A DNA stretch of 30,018 nucleotides from Mycoplasmataceae bacterium. GTDB lineage: Bacteria; Bacillota_I; Bacilli_A; Mycoplasmatales; Mycoplasmoidaceae. The stretch covers positions 1-30,018 of the forward strand of contig JAITJR010000015.1 of NCBI GenBank assembly GCA_031278855.1, written 5' to 3'. Below, piece after piece: positions 19,136 to 27,728 of this stretch (the first letter of the stretch is position 1; each line of letters opens with the position of its first letter). The position numbers and the translations under genes were made by a program. Below the pieces are notes generated by a model. That model had not been told where the DNA came from. It saw only the letters and a list, made by a program, of their open reading frames with translations, and ran no database searches.

Positions 19136-20546
19136 TTTTTGTGCCACGATTGGTATTGAAGTTCATACAGAACTCAATACTAACAGTAAGATGTTTTCTT
19201 CATCCCCAGTTTCTTTTATAGATCAACCAAACACTAATATTAATGAAATAGATTTAGGGTTACCTGGAGTGTTGCCTTCGCCTAATCAGGGAGCTGTGAT
19301 TAAAGGAATCCAATTAGCTACAGCTTTAAATATGAAAATTGATCCGCTGTTACGTTTTGACCGTAAAAATTACTTTTATCAAGATCTTCCCAAAGGTTTT
19401 CAAATCACACAACAATATCACCCAATTGGTAAAGATGGTTCTGTTACAATAAGTAATAAACTTATACGAATTGAACGTATTCACTTAGAAGAAGATACAG
19501 CCAAACAGCAAATCATCAACAATGAATTATGTTTGGATTACAACCGCTGTGGTATTCCGTTAATTGAAATTGTGTCGCGCCCTGATATTACCACGGCTAA
19601 AGAAGCGGTTGAATATCTTAATGAATTGCGACGTATATTAATTTTTTTAAATATTTCGGATGGTAAAATGGAAGAAGGTTCATTTCGGGCCGATATTAAT
19701 ATCTCGGTTGCCCCCATTGGAGCAAAAACATTAGGTACTAAAGTGGAAATTAAAAATATTAATTCGTTTGCTAATGTCGCTGCTGCCATTGAATATGAAT
19801 TTCAACGTCAAGTACGACAATTATTAAATGGCGAACCCGTTATCCAAGAAACAAGACGCTGGGATGATAAAAAAAATAAAACCATTTTTATGCGATTGAA
19901 ATTAGATGATGTAGATTATCGTTATTTTCGTGAGCCCAACATTATTCAATTGGATATTTCGCATTTAGTTGAACAAGCTCAAGCTAGTATGCAAGAATTA
20001 CCAAAACATATTAAGGAGAAGTTGTTAAAGAATGATGTTCCCATTAATTTAATTGAACAATTATTAGATAACTATGATGCTTGTCAAGCTTATATGTATG
20101 TAAACAACCAAGTTAACAATGCTAGTTTGGTAACCGCTTGAATTATTGTTGAGCTAGGGGCACTTTTGAAGGCAACTAATAAAACATATCAAACAATTAA
20201 TAAAGTATTTTTAAATAATTGTATAGCTCTACTAAAGTTAATTCAGAAAGAACAAATTAATGGTAAGCAAGCCAAAGTTATTTTTGCAAAAATGTACGAG
20301 ACCAATACCACACCAGATGTTCTTGTACAACAATTAGGTTTCGTTCAAATTAAAGATAGCGAGATAATTGAAAGATATTTAACGCAATACTTACAGACTA
20401 ATCATGACATGGTTGAACAATATGTAAATCGACCAGAAAGAGTCGAAAAGTTTTTTATCGGCTTATTAATGCGCGACACAAAAGGTCAAGCTAATCCCAA
20501 TATCGCAATTCAAATTTTAAAAAAGCTTTTGAATCCCATCAAATAG
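19128..20546 (+). CDS. gatB: Asp/Glu-tRNA amidotransferase subunit B
   Basis: A 472-residue protein with one TGA Trp codon near residue 339. The start at 19128 gives MNNFCATIGIEVHTELNTNS, the family N-terminus; AAGGAG lies 8 nt upstream. The kinase core is seen in RKNYFYQDLPKGFQI, DYNRCGIPLIEIVSRPDI, MEEGSFRADINISV, KVEIKNINSF and DYRYFREPNI. The helical and YqeY-like tail (from about residue 300) binds the tRNA elbow. It phosphorylates Glu or Asp on the misacylated tRNA and completes amidation with ammonia from GatA. Confidence 0.96.
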
Positions 20547-20637
20547 AAAAACATCAATAATTTTAATAAAGACAGTGTTTGATCAATTTCATCAAATTAT
20601 TCATCGGAAAAAAAGAGTAAGTTAAAACACATTATTT

Positions 20638-20643
20638 TATAAT
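20638..20643 (+). promoter_or_regulatory. -10 box of plsY operon
   Basis: TATAAT, then 6 nt, then ATG (20650). The 103-bp gap after gatB contains no strong terminator. Confidence 0.6.
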
Positions 20644-20649
20644 GCAATC

Positions 20650-21402
20650 ATGGTTGTGTATGCTATTTTTATCGCGATATCATTTGCATTAATAGGCTAT
20701 CTTCTTGGCAGCATACTTTTTGGTGTAATTATTAGCAAGATCTCCCAAATTAATTTACGTAAAACTGGCTCACAAAATATTGGTGCTACTAATGTTTCGC
20801 GAACTTTAGGAAAACGTTTTGGTATATTAGTTTCTTTATTAGATGCATTAAAAGCTTACTTAGGGATTATTTTATGTTGAATCATCTTTCGTTATTCTAT
20901 TTTCCAATGATTTTCTGATGATGTCCATAAATTATTTCCATTGATATACATATCTGGAATATTTACTGTTTTGGGGCATTGCTGACCAGTTCAATATTTA
21001 ATTAAATTATTCGCTTCTAAGTTTGATTTTGAAAAAGCAAAAGTAAAATCAGGTGGGAAAGGGGTGGCTTGTTCTGGTGGAACATTATTTGCCATTTCGC
21101 CGTGATTGGGGTTAATTGCACTTTTTACTTTTATCATTATTTTACTAATTTGTCGCTATGTGTCATTAGGTTCAATGATTTGTATGTTATTACCAGCTTT
21201 TGCCGTGTTTATCCCGCGCATTGCCTACCTTTATTTATTTGAAAATAATTTGTTATATAATCTTAACTATGTTTACACCCCTACATTGACTATTAAAGTT
21301 TGATTAATGGGCATTATTCTTTGCAATTCGATTATTGTGATTATTAGACACAGCTCTAATATTAAGCGTTTAATAAACCGTGAAGAAAAGAGGTTTATTT
21401 AA
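20650..21402 (+). CDS. plsY: Glycerol-3-phosphate acyltransferase PlsY
   Basis: A 250-residue membrane protein with five or six membrane segments and TGA Trp codons. Family motifs are YLLGSILFGVIISK, LRKTGSQNIGATNVSRTLGK (the glycerol-phosphate loop, with GSxNxGATNxxR), GHCWPVQ (normally GHxxP) and KSGGKGVACSGG (normally GGKGVAT). It acylates glycerol-3-phosphate from acyl-phosphate, the first step to phosphatidic acid; plsC does the second. The stop overlaps the pncB ATG by one base. Confidence 0.93.
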
Positions 21403-22463
21403 TGGTTCAATTTAAATTTGATAAGCGAATTAAGAAAGGTTTTTACTCAGCTAGTTATTTCAATAAATCAACAAAAATAGTTGCTAAATATAAGCCGCAT
21501 GAAATTGTCTGTATGCAATTTGTTCATTTCAATAAATCTGCTGTAAAAGTTTGTGGTATTAATGAATCTGTGCAATTATTACAAGCGACAATCAGTAAAT
21601 CGGTCTTGAAACAATTGCAAGTATACGGGTTAAAAGATGGAGATTTAGCATCTGGGATGCAACCAGTATTGTTAATTATTGGACCATATCAGCACTTTGG
21701 TAAATACGAAAATGTGATCGATGGTATTCTAGCTAGACGAACATCTGTTTGTAATAATTGTTATCAAATGTTACAGTTAATCACGCCAAAGCAACTAATT
21801 TATATGGCTGATCGCTCCGATGATTATTTATTGCAACCTTACGATGGTTATAGTGCTTATATCGGTGGAGTTAGAAATTTTGTAACTCAGGCATCAGTTA
21901 GTCTCATTCATGATCCTACCATCACCGTAACAGGAACGATTCCTCATGCTTTAATCCAAGCATTTGATGGAAATTTAAATCACACAATGGATGCATATAT
22001 CAAAGAATATGGTAAATCTAAAGCTGTTGCTTTAGTTGATTATCATAATGACATTGGTGCTGAGATTAAAAAATTATCGGTGCGTTTTAAAAAACTTTTT
22101 GCCATTCGTATTGATACTTCGTGTAATCTATTAGATGATGGACTAAAACGTTTAGGAATCATTAAATCATCGGCATATGGGGTTAGCCCAGAATTAGTCA
22201 ATTATGCTAGGGAAACCTTAAATGATGTGGGGATGCAAGACACTAAGATTGTGGTGTCAAGTGGTATTAATAATGAAAAAATTATTAACTTTCAAAAACA
22301 TAAGTGTCCAATAGATTATTATGGTGTAGGGAGCGAACTGATTACTCGTAATGTACACTTTACAGCTGATCTGGTTTTAAAGAATCATCACCATCAAGCT
22401 AAGGCTGGTAGAAAGTTATTCATCACAGTGAATAAAATAAAAACGCTCACAAAATACATCTAA
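21402..22463 (+). CDS. pncB: Nicotinate phosphoribosyltransferase
   Basis: A 353-residue protein. The phosphoribosyl-site segment DGILARRTSVCNNCYQM, the barrel motif ALVDYHNDIG, IRIDTSCNLLDDGLKRLGI and KIVVSSGINNEKI, and YGVGSELITRN near the C-terminus match mycoplasma-type nicotinate phosphoribosyltransferases. It makes nicotinate mononucleotide from nicotinate and PRPP for NAD synthesis, which also supplies the co-substrate of the sirtuin at the left end. AAGAGG precedes the start; the gene overlaps plsY by one base. Confidence 0.88.
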   Translation: MVQFKFDKRIKKGFYSASYFNKSTKIVAKYKPHEIVCMQFVHFNKSAVKVCGINESVQLLQATISKSVLKQLQVYGLKDGDLASGMQPVLLIIGPYQHFGKYENVIDGILARRTSVCNNCYQMLQLITPKQLIYMADRSDDYLLQPYDGYSAYIGGVRNFVTQASVSLIHDPTITVTGTIPHALIQAFDGNLNHTMDAYIKEYGKSKAVALVDYHNDIGAEIKKLSVRFKKLFAIRIDTSCNLLDDGLKRLGIIKSSAYGVSPELVNYARETLNDVGMQDTKIVVSSGINNEKIINFQKHKCPIDYYGVGSELITRNVHFTADLVLKNHHHQAKAGRKLFITVNKIKTLTKYI

Positions 22464-22487
22464 TTAGTGTATACATAAATAGTTAAC

Positions 22488-23450
22488 ATGAGTGAACTTA
22501 AAACTGAAACTGTCGTAGTAAGCGGTACTAACAAAGTCCGTTTTTCTAGTCCGTCATCTACCATTAACTTAACTAAACACCAAACATCAATAGTGCAACT
22601 TGAGTCACAAGTAGAAGTTCCAAAAACCATTAAGCAACAATTAGAAACGCTTAGGGAAAATGCTAAAGATACTCGTAAAATTAGCAAAATTAATCCTTAT
22701 GCTTCTTATTTTCCTGTTTTTTACAAAAAAGAATTGCGAAATGCTTTTATGATATTCGTCATCTGAACTGTGATTTGGTTCTTAATGTTAGCTGCTAGTG
22801 CAGCAGCGATTTATTTCATTGTGTTGGATGAACAGTGTAGTAATTATATTTCGTTATTACTAGCCCCTTTTATTGTTCTAGTGACATCATTATGAGTTAT
22901 TGCAACGAATAAATTTTATTGCTTCCGTGGCGAATCTAAGACAATTAATTTTAAAGATGAAAAAACCTTATCAATTAATGTTACTAAGATTTATAAACGT
23001 TTTAAAACTGGTTACATAAATATTAATTGAATGTCATTGACTTCATATATTGTTAGTTTACTAATAATTTTAATTAATTTTATCGTTGCATGAGCTGATA
23101 CGCACGGAAGTGTTAAATTTGGAACATGAGATGTCAATCAGGTCGATTCATCCATTAAGGGTAGTTATGTTGTGTATGAAATAATTTTTTGAGTAGCGGT
23201 TGCGACTATATTATTGACAATAGCTTTACAATCTACGCTTTTATTAACGAATTACATTAGAGCATCACGCATTGAGAATTTTTACAATTTTCAAATTGTG
23301 CCACAAGAAGAACTAACATTAATTAAAAAACAAAAAAATCGTCGAGATCTTGTTATTTTCTTATGTGCAATTGCTCTTGTTGGCATTATCGGCTTTTTCA
23401 TATATCGTTTAGTTAAGCGAAGCAAAGTTACTAAAGTAGTGGTAAGTTAG
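22488..23450 (+). CDS. Four-helix membrane protein (possibly MSC_0882-like), function unknown
   Basis: A 320-residue protein with TGA Trp codons. A polar N-terminal region (residues 1-83) includes NPYASYFPVFYKKELRNAF just before the first membrane helix. About four hydrophobic segments follow (residues about 85-115, 120-140, 185-205, 225-260), then a basic loop and a last helix (about 285-305) ending in a Lys/Arg-rich tail. The layout recalls the mycoplasma MSC_0882 family, but I am not sure of that. It is 24 nt after pncB and may share its transcript. No enzymatic motif is visible. Confidence 0.7.
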
Positions 23451-23500
23451 TCTTGCTGACTGTTTAGCAACCCGAAATCTTGTGACTATTAAGTATAACC

Positions 23501-23670
23501 GTAACTATTCACCGAGAAAAAAATCACCCACACACAAATGCCGAAAAATCAGGCTTTTCCCATGATAAATCCGTTGGCAAACCAACAAATATTTAGATGT
23601 AGTTTTACTCAAATTCCGTAACTATTTACCATCGCATGTGCATAGCCATATATAACAAAGTTAAATACGA
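23501..23670. repeat. Dispersed intergenic repeat, copy A
   Basis: It contains GTAACTATTCACCG (23501-23514), GTAACTATTTACC (23618-23630) and AACAAAGTTAAATACGA (23654-23670). The same blocks recur at 27395-27574. No coding potential. The adjoining 23671-23699 is plain AT-rich sequence. Confidence 0.65.
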
Positions 23671-23717
23671 CTGGCGTTTTACGTAACAAATTGAATAACT
23701 ATAGTATGATTACAATT

Positions 23718-23797
23718 GAAGGTTAGGGGTGATTCCTTCACAAACCCTGCAATAAAAAAGTAGAATGCAGCAATATGTTCTACTTTTTTATTAATTT
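23718..23797 (+). ncRNA. Candidate small RNA with pseudoknot and terminator
   Basis: Three overlapping -10-like boxes (TATAGT 23700, TATGAT 23705, TACAAT 23711) precede a compact structure. Stem GAAGG/CCTTC (23718-23722 with 23735-23739) has loop bases GGGGT (23726-23730) that can pair with ACCCT (23744-23748), an H-type pseudoknot. A strong terminator follows at once. No gene lies downstream on this strand, so it is either a stand-alone small RNA or an orphan riboswitch-like aptamer. It does not match a class I know well. Confidence 0.4.
23751..23797 (+). terminator. Strong intrinsic terminator
   Basis: A perfect 15-bp stem (23751-23765 with 23778-23792), 12-nt loop, T-rich 3' arm and tail. 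It ends the candidate small RNA and could also end the plsY-pncB transcript. Confidence 0.85.
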
Positions 23798-23895
23798 TGT
23801 ATTGATGAATAATTCACAATATTTTAAACATTTACGAACTTACGAATTTAGCGATAAATATATTAAATACCTTCATTCTTTCGATGGTAATAACA

Positions 23896-23907
23896 GTAAC
23901 TATTCAC
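23896..23907. repeat. Dispersed intergenic repeat, short copy C
   Basis: GTAACTATTCAC, the same 12-mer as at 23501. CCGAAAGAT follows at about 23936, resembling CCGAAAAAT after copy A. The 23798-24115 stretch holds nothing else I can support; an ORF there with an RTHFHK tail is an artefact of the tmRNA 3' end. Confidence 0.6.
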
Positions 23908-24115
23908 TAGGGAAATAGTATTCCGACAATAATCGCCGAAAGATAAACAGCGGTAATAACTCAATGCGCCGCTTTTGCCGTTGTGGCTCCCCACATTTTT
24001 TCTACTGTTTGTCAATATGTATCCATTTGCTTCCATTTGCTTACTCTATTTTTTCTTTTATATCTTTCTTGTGTATAATTCGCATGTTTGTTTGATTGGA
24101 TTTACTAAAACAAAA

Positions 24116-24165
24116 AGGAATCCTTTTGCAAAGATTCCTGCTTCTAGCAAAACAACTATTGTTTT
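24116..24165 (-). terminator. tmRNA terminators (two hairpins)
   Basis: On the minus strand, directly after the CCA end, comes AAAACAA-TAG-TTGTTTT (24165-24149), then AGGAATC/GATTCCT (24139-24133 with 24122-24116) followed by TTTTTGTTTT. Confidence 0.7.
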
Positions 24166-24168
24166 AAA

Positions 24169-24575
24169 TGGTGGAGATGATGGGAATCGAACCCATTTCC
24201 ATAAATAACCTTCTAACAAATTCTACAGTTTAGTTCTAAATTTAGCATTTCATCGCACCCATATAGGTTTTAGAACGACCTTGATGTGACTAAGTCTATA
24301 AGTTTCATTAAGTCTATAGACGTCAACTTAATATAAACACTTATTCTAATGTGTTAAGGTAAGTGTTCTAACCTTAACACCTTAAGACACAAAGGCCTAG
24401 GCTACAAAAGCGTAGTTAAGGTTGTTTTGTGCTGACAATTGGTTAACTAAGAATGCTTCGTCTAAATTAACGTTGTCTTCTTGTGAGTCTGCATTTAAGC
24501 GGCCTCGATAGCTATAAGGGGCAAACCCCACTGCCTTTGAAAGTCAATTATTCGTGTCGAAACCTTGACATCCCC
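24169..24575 (-). ncRNA. ssrA: Transfer-messenger RNA (tmRNA)
   Basis: The 407-nt minus-strand RNA starts GGGGATGTCAAGGTTTCGAC and ends with T-arm GGGTTCGATTCCC, then CATCTCCACCA. The seven 5' bases pair with the 3' end to form the tRNA-like acceptor, including the G-U pair expected for alanylation. It rescues stalled ribosomes together with SmpB. The tag reading frame is 24492-24397 if it starts at GCA: 31 residues beginning ADSQEDNVNLDE and ending NLNYAFVA before TAG. The ending resembles the NYAFA ends of other mycoplasma tags. The exact resume codon (GCA or the following GAC) is not certain. Confidence 0.95.
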
Positions 24576-24586
24576 AAATAAAATTA

Positions 24587-24614
24587 CCTGGATATAAATT
24601 TAATTAAATCCAGG
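24587..24614 (-). terminator. Hairpin between feoB and tmRNA
   Basis: On the minus strand CCTGGAT (24614-24608) and ATCCAGG (24593-24587) form a 7-bp stem followed by TAATTTTATTT. It lies 22 nt past the feoB stop and 11 nt before the tmRNA 5' end. A minus-strand TATAAT at about 24622-24627 could drive a tmRNA precursor through it. Confidence 0.55.
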
Positions 24615-24635
24615 GTGAGATTATACTCATTACAT

Positions 24636-26780
24636 TTATCTTACGATGAGAAATGATGTTCAATAAACAACCGCTGCGATGATGTATGCCGCCCCAAAGG
24701 AAGACATTAAAGAAATACCGAGATTTTTTCATCCACCTTCCTTTTTAAGTACAGCCATGGTAGCCATACATGATGTCATTAACATAATCATCACCATATA
24801 ACTTAAGCCTTCAGGAACAGATATATTGAAAGAATTATTTGGTCACAACATGTTAATATTGGCAATGGCAATTTCTTTGGCAGGAATAGCACTTAATAAA
24901 GAAGCGGTTAATTTTCAACCATCGGCAACTCTTAAAGTGCCTGATCCAATATCACCAAACCCGATCGGAACAAATAGATATTGCATTCCCTTAGCGGTAT
25001 AGCCCAATAATGAATTAGAGATAACGTTATCATCACTTTCATGTCATACGCTGAATGGTTGTGTCGGACATATATGTAATAGCAACCAAATTAACAAACT
25101 AGCCGCGACGATAAATTTAGCGGCTTTCTTGATAAATTGTTTTATTTCCAATCATACTGTTTTAGCAATAACTACCAAATCTGGTTTACGTCAATCTACC
25201 ATTTCAATTAAAAAGAATGATCTCGTTTTGCGAAATAATGTTTTTGAAAATATTAGTCCCATAAATAAAGCAATCAAGCCAGATGCTATGATAAAAATAA
25301 TCATTGTGATTCATCCTAAATTACCAAATAAAAAATTGGAGACATAAGTAATTACAATCACTCGTGCACTACATGCTAAAAATGGCGCAATTAGAATGGA
25401 AATAATCCTTTCCTTTTTGGAATTGGCACTACGTGCCAACATAATGGCTGGTACATTACACCCAAAACCTGTTAATAAATTGACAATACTTCGGCCACTA
25501 ATACCAAATTTTTCAAATGTTTGGTCTAATAATACTGATACTCTCGATAAAATACCTACTTGATTAATAATATTAACTAACACAAAAAGAATGACAATAA
25601 CAGGAATAAAAGATAGTACTACAAAAAAACCGTTCAACACTCCGTCGGTAAATAAATCACCAACTCATTGGACGGTAGGAGAAGCATTTTCATATAAACT
25701 TTGAATATTACCAATAATTAATTTATCGCATAAATCGTCTGCAATTAATGTTTGTAATCCTCCGCCAGTTCACGGACTAAACGAAATGAAATATATGGCT
25801 ACTATCAAAAATAAAAATAAAGGTATTCCGATTCATTTATTTAAAACTATACGATCCACCTTCTGATGTTTATGCTTAGGCACTCTAACAAAAGATGCTT
25901 GTGTGATGGTAGTGGAGTTTTGAATGATTTTATTAATGTGATGTCTTTTTGCATCAATAATTTCTTTATAGAAACAGGTGCTACCTAAAATTTGTTTTAC
26001 TTTTTCATAGTGTATCGGAAAATGTTTCTGTAATTCAGTTTTAATGTATTCATTACCCTCTAGTAGCATCAAGGCATAAAAACGATTAGAAATTTTGCGT
26101 GATGGTAATACATTGGACAATTTACGGATATAACTTTCAATTTGAGGGGAATATGTAATAACGTCAGGAGCAATTAATTTATTCTTAAGACTACTTTGAC
26201 TAACTTTTTTAATACCTATATTACGATTTGCTTGGGTGAGAGTAATATTAGCATTATTTAAGTATTGGCTCATCTTCTTAACATCAATTGCATTTGGATG
26301 CACTTCATCCACCATATTGATGACAACTGTATTTAATAAGCCAGTTTCAATACATTGTAAAGTTAGCATTAAATCACGTTGGATGGATTGAGCCCCAATG
26401 ATGTTAATGATTTTATCAAAGTGTTCCCCAAAAATTTCATGAGCAACTACTTTCTCTTCATCAATTGGATGCGAAAGATTATAAATACCTGGTAAATCTA
26501 CTAAAACAACAGATTTATTGTCACGATAACGTCCAATCGTATCTTCCACCGTCAATCGATCAATGTTACTTACCGCGGCTGTAGCGGTAGTAATTTTGTT
26601 AAAAAAAGTAGATTTACCAACGTTAGGCGTACCTAGTAGTAAATAAGTTTGTGCTACTCCACTAAGTTTACGATAGCTTCCGTGGTGACAAGCGGTTTTA
26701 TGATGTTGTTCATGCCAAGCATTAAAGAGAGGATTATTATCGGCTTCAGAACTAGTTATGTTCTTTATATTCTTGGACAT
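24636..26780 (-). CDS. feoB: Ferrous iron transport protein B
   Basis: A 714-residue protein assembled by reading TGA as Trp. The N-terminal G domain has G1 GTPNVGKST (residues 50-58), DLPGIYNLS (G3) and NMVDE (G4). The membrane part includes the gate signature GFGCNVPAIMLARS, with Cys441. It carries Fe(II) across the membrane under control of the G domain. Unlike most FeoB proteins it has about 45 residues before G1, with a His/Cys cluster (His23, His26, His27, Cys31, His32, His33). It overlaps feoA by 29 nt. The last codons are followed by TAA at 24636-24638. Confidence 0.95.
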
Positions 26781-27024
26781 CGATATACCTACAGTCTTTA
26801 GTTCTTAATACATATTCCACACCGTGAACCGACAAATGTAATAAACTATTACTTTTATCATAATCTAGTATTTTTAAAATGGTACCTTTAGTAATGCCGA
26901 TGTTATCCAATTTGTGTAAAATGTGTTGGTCATGGAAGTGAACGCCTATTACTTTTACTATTTCCCCTTTTAATTGATACGAAAGATGCATTGCTTCAAA
27001 AATTATATACTCTTTCATCCGCAT
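26752..27024 (-). CDS. feoA: Ferrous iron transport protein A
   Basis: A 90-residue SH3-like protein of typical FeoA length. KGEIVKVIGVHFHDQHILHK, then LDNIGITKGTILKILDYD and a final VLRTKDCRYI, give the conserved strand order: the L..LGI.pG.. turn and the regular C-terminal strand with a hydroxyl/charged end. It is thought to dock on the FeoB G domain. It lies between the small unknown gene (17 nt gap) and feoB (29 nt overlap), so the three should be one transcript. Confidence 0.9.
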   Translation of the reverse strand: MRMKEYIIFEAMHLSYQLKGEIVKVIGVHFHDQHILHKLDNIGITKGTILKILDYDKSNSLLHLSVHGVEYVLRTKDCRYIDVQEYKEHN

Positions 27025-27041
27025 TATTTTATCTTTTGAAA

Positions 27042-27347
27042 CTATTTTAGTAGGTAGACTTTATAGTTAGCAAAATCTAAAATACGATAAAATCGTACCA
27101 TTTTTCGTCAATCTCCCATAATGATAATTTTGGCTTTCTTATTTAATTTTTGTGAATATTGATATTGAAAATTAACAGGAGTAAAGTGTGAAACGAATAA
27201 AATGTGATTTTTATTATATTGATGGGTTCAACGAATATCCGCAATTTGATAATTATCTTTATAAACATATTTATTAAATTTCTCTTTAGCAAGAAATTTA
27301 ATATCAAGTCTGGTTTTTAAAATAGTATCTAATTTACGTGAACGCAT
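27042..27347 (-). CDS. Small basic protein of unknown function, first gene of the feo operon
   Basis: A 101-residue ORF containing two TGA Trp codons, from ATG (27347-27345) to TAG (27044-27042). It begins MRSRKLDTILKTRLDIKFLA and later has NKNHILFVSHFTPVNF and KIIIMGDWRKMVRFYRIL. The block with HILFVSH and GDW faintly recalls the C-terminal part of calcineurin-like phosphoesterases, but the metal-binding N-terminus is absent, so this is only a hint. A TATAAT box 11 nt upstream and 17 nt spacing to feoA place it first in the feo transcript. It could be regulatory or accessory. Confidence 0.65.
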
Positions 27348-27358
27348 TGCTATGATAA

Positions 27359-27372
27359 ATTATACACGTGTA
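27359..27372 (-). promoter_or_regulatory. feo operon promoter with 10-bp palindrome
   Basis: Minus-strand TATAAT (27364-27359) lies 11 nt before the start of the small gene. The perfect palindrome TACACGTGTA (27363-27372) overlaps the box edge and the spacer, where a repressor such as an iron sensor could bind. Operator function is inference. Confidence 0.45.
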
Positions 27373-27394
27373 CTATTTATGTAAAATTTGAAAA

Positions 27395-27574
27395 GGAACT
27401 ATTCACCGCGGGAATAATATGCTTATATTTACTTCGCAATATCACTCATTTTTCGGATTGATAAAACTGACACAACCAACTAATTCACCACCTTGAAATT
27501 CTCATAATGATTTCTATTTAACAAAGCTAAATACGGTCGCATGCATGTGCACATATGCATCAGTGAATAGTTCC
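27395..27574. repeat. 180-bp intergenic element with 12-bp terminal inverted repeats (copy B)
   Basis: GGAACTATTCAC at 27395-27406 is exactly inverted as GTGAATAGTTCC at 27563-27574. Inside are AACAAAGCTAAATACGGTCGC (27520-27540), matching copy A at 23654, and the palindrome-rich ATGCATGTGCACATATGCAT. No ORF. It looks like a small nonautonomous element; no clear target duplication is visible. It lies between the feo promoter and the second surface-gene promoter. Confidence 0.6.
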
Positions 27575-27607
27575 ACCATTAGCTACTGCAATTAAGCTCT
27601 AATCGAC

Positions 27608-27613
27608 TATAAT
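27608..27613 (+). promoter_or_regulatory. -10 box of surface-protein locus 2
   Basis: TATAAT, 7 nt before the leader ATG at 27621, matching locus 1 (6 nt). Upstream DNA is unlike locus 1. Confidence 0.7.
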
Positions 27614-27620
27614 TCTCCCC

Positions 27621-27656
27621 ATGCAATTACATAGGGGGGGGGGACAGATCTGATAG
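27621..27656 (+). CDS. Short leader ORF 2 (11 codons as sequenced, 10-G state)
   Basis: It reads MQLHRGGGQIW then TAG, with TGA as Trp. In the 9-G frame the first 13 residues would be identical to those of locus 1 (MQLHRGGDRSDSA), followed by a hydrophobic segment. Between the loci the only base changes in those 13 codons, apart from G number, are CGG/AGG (Arg) and GCA/GCG (Ala), both silent. Confidence 0.55.
27634..27643. repeat. Homopolymeric G tract (G10), locus 2
   Basis: Ten consecutive G, two more than at locus 1, in an otherwise near-identical context. The difference shows that tract length has changed since the two cassettes diverged. Confidence 0.95.
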
Positions 27657-27693
27657 TGCGATAGGCATTGTTTTGTCTTTTCTCTTTCTCATC

Positions 27694-27728
27694 AAACAAG
27701 CTTTAGCCATTTTGGGTAAAGCTTGTTT
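27694..27728 (+). terminator. Leader hairpin 2 (terminator/attenuator-like)
   Basis: A perfect 12-bp stem (27694-27705 with 27717-27728) continued by two G-C pairs after a G/G mismatch, then a short T run. It lies 28 nt before the structural gene, the same relative place as hairpin 1. Confidence 0.7.

Noticed and set aside
23501..23907. CRISPR-like array from the repeated 12-mer
   Set aside because: Too few, unevenly spaced and variably oriented copies; no cas genes in the window.
23975..24208. Plus-strand ORF ending in NGGDDGNRTHFHK
   Set aside because: The ending is the antisense of the tmRNA 3' end (GGTGGAGATGATGGGAATCGAACCC), a known source of false ORFs.
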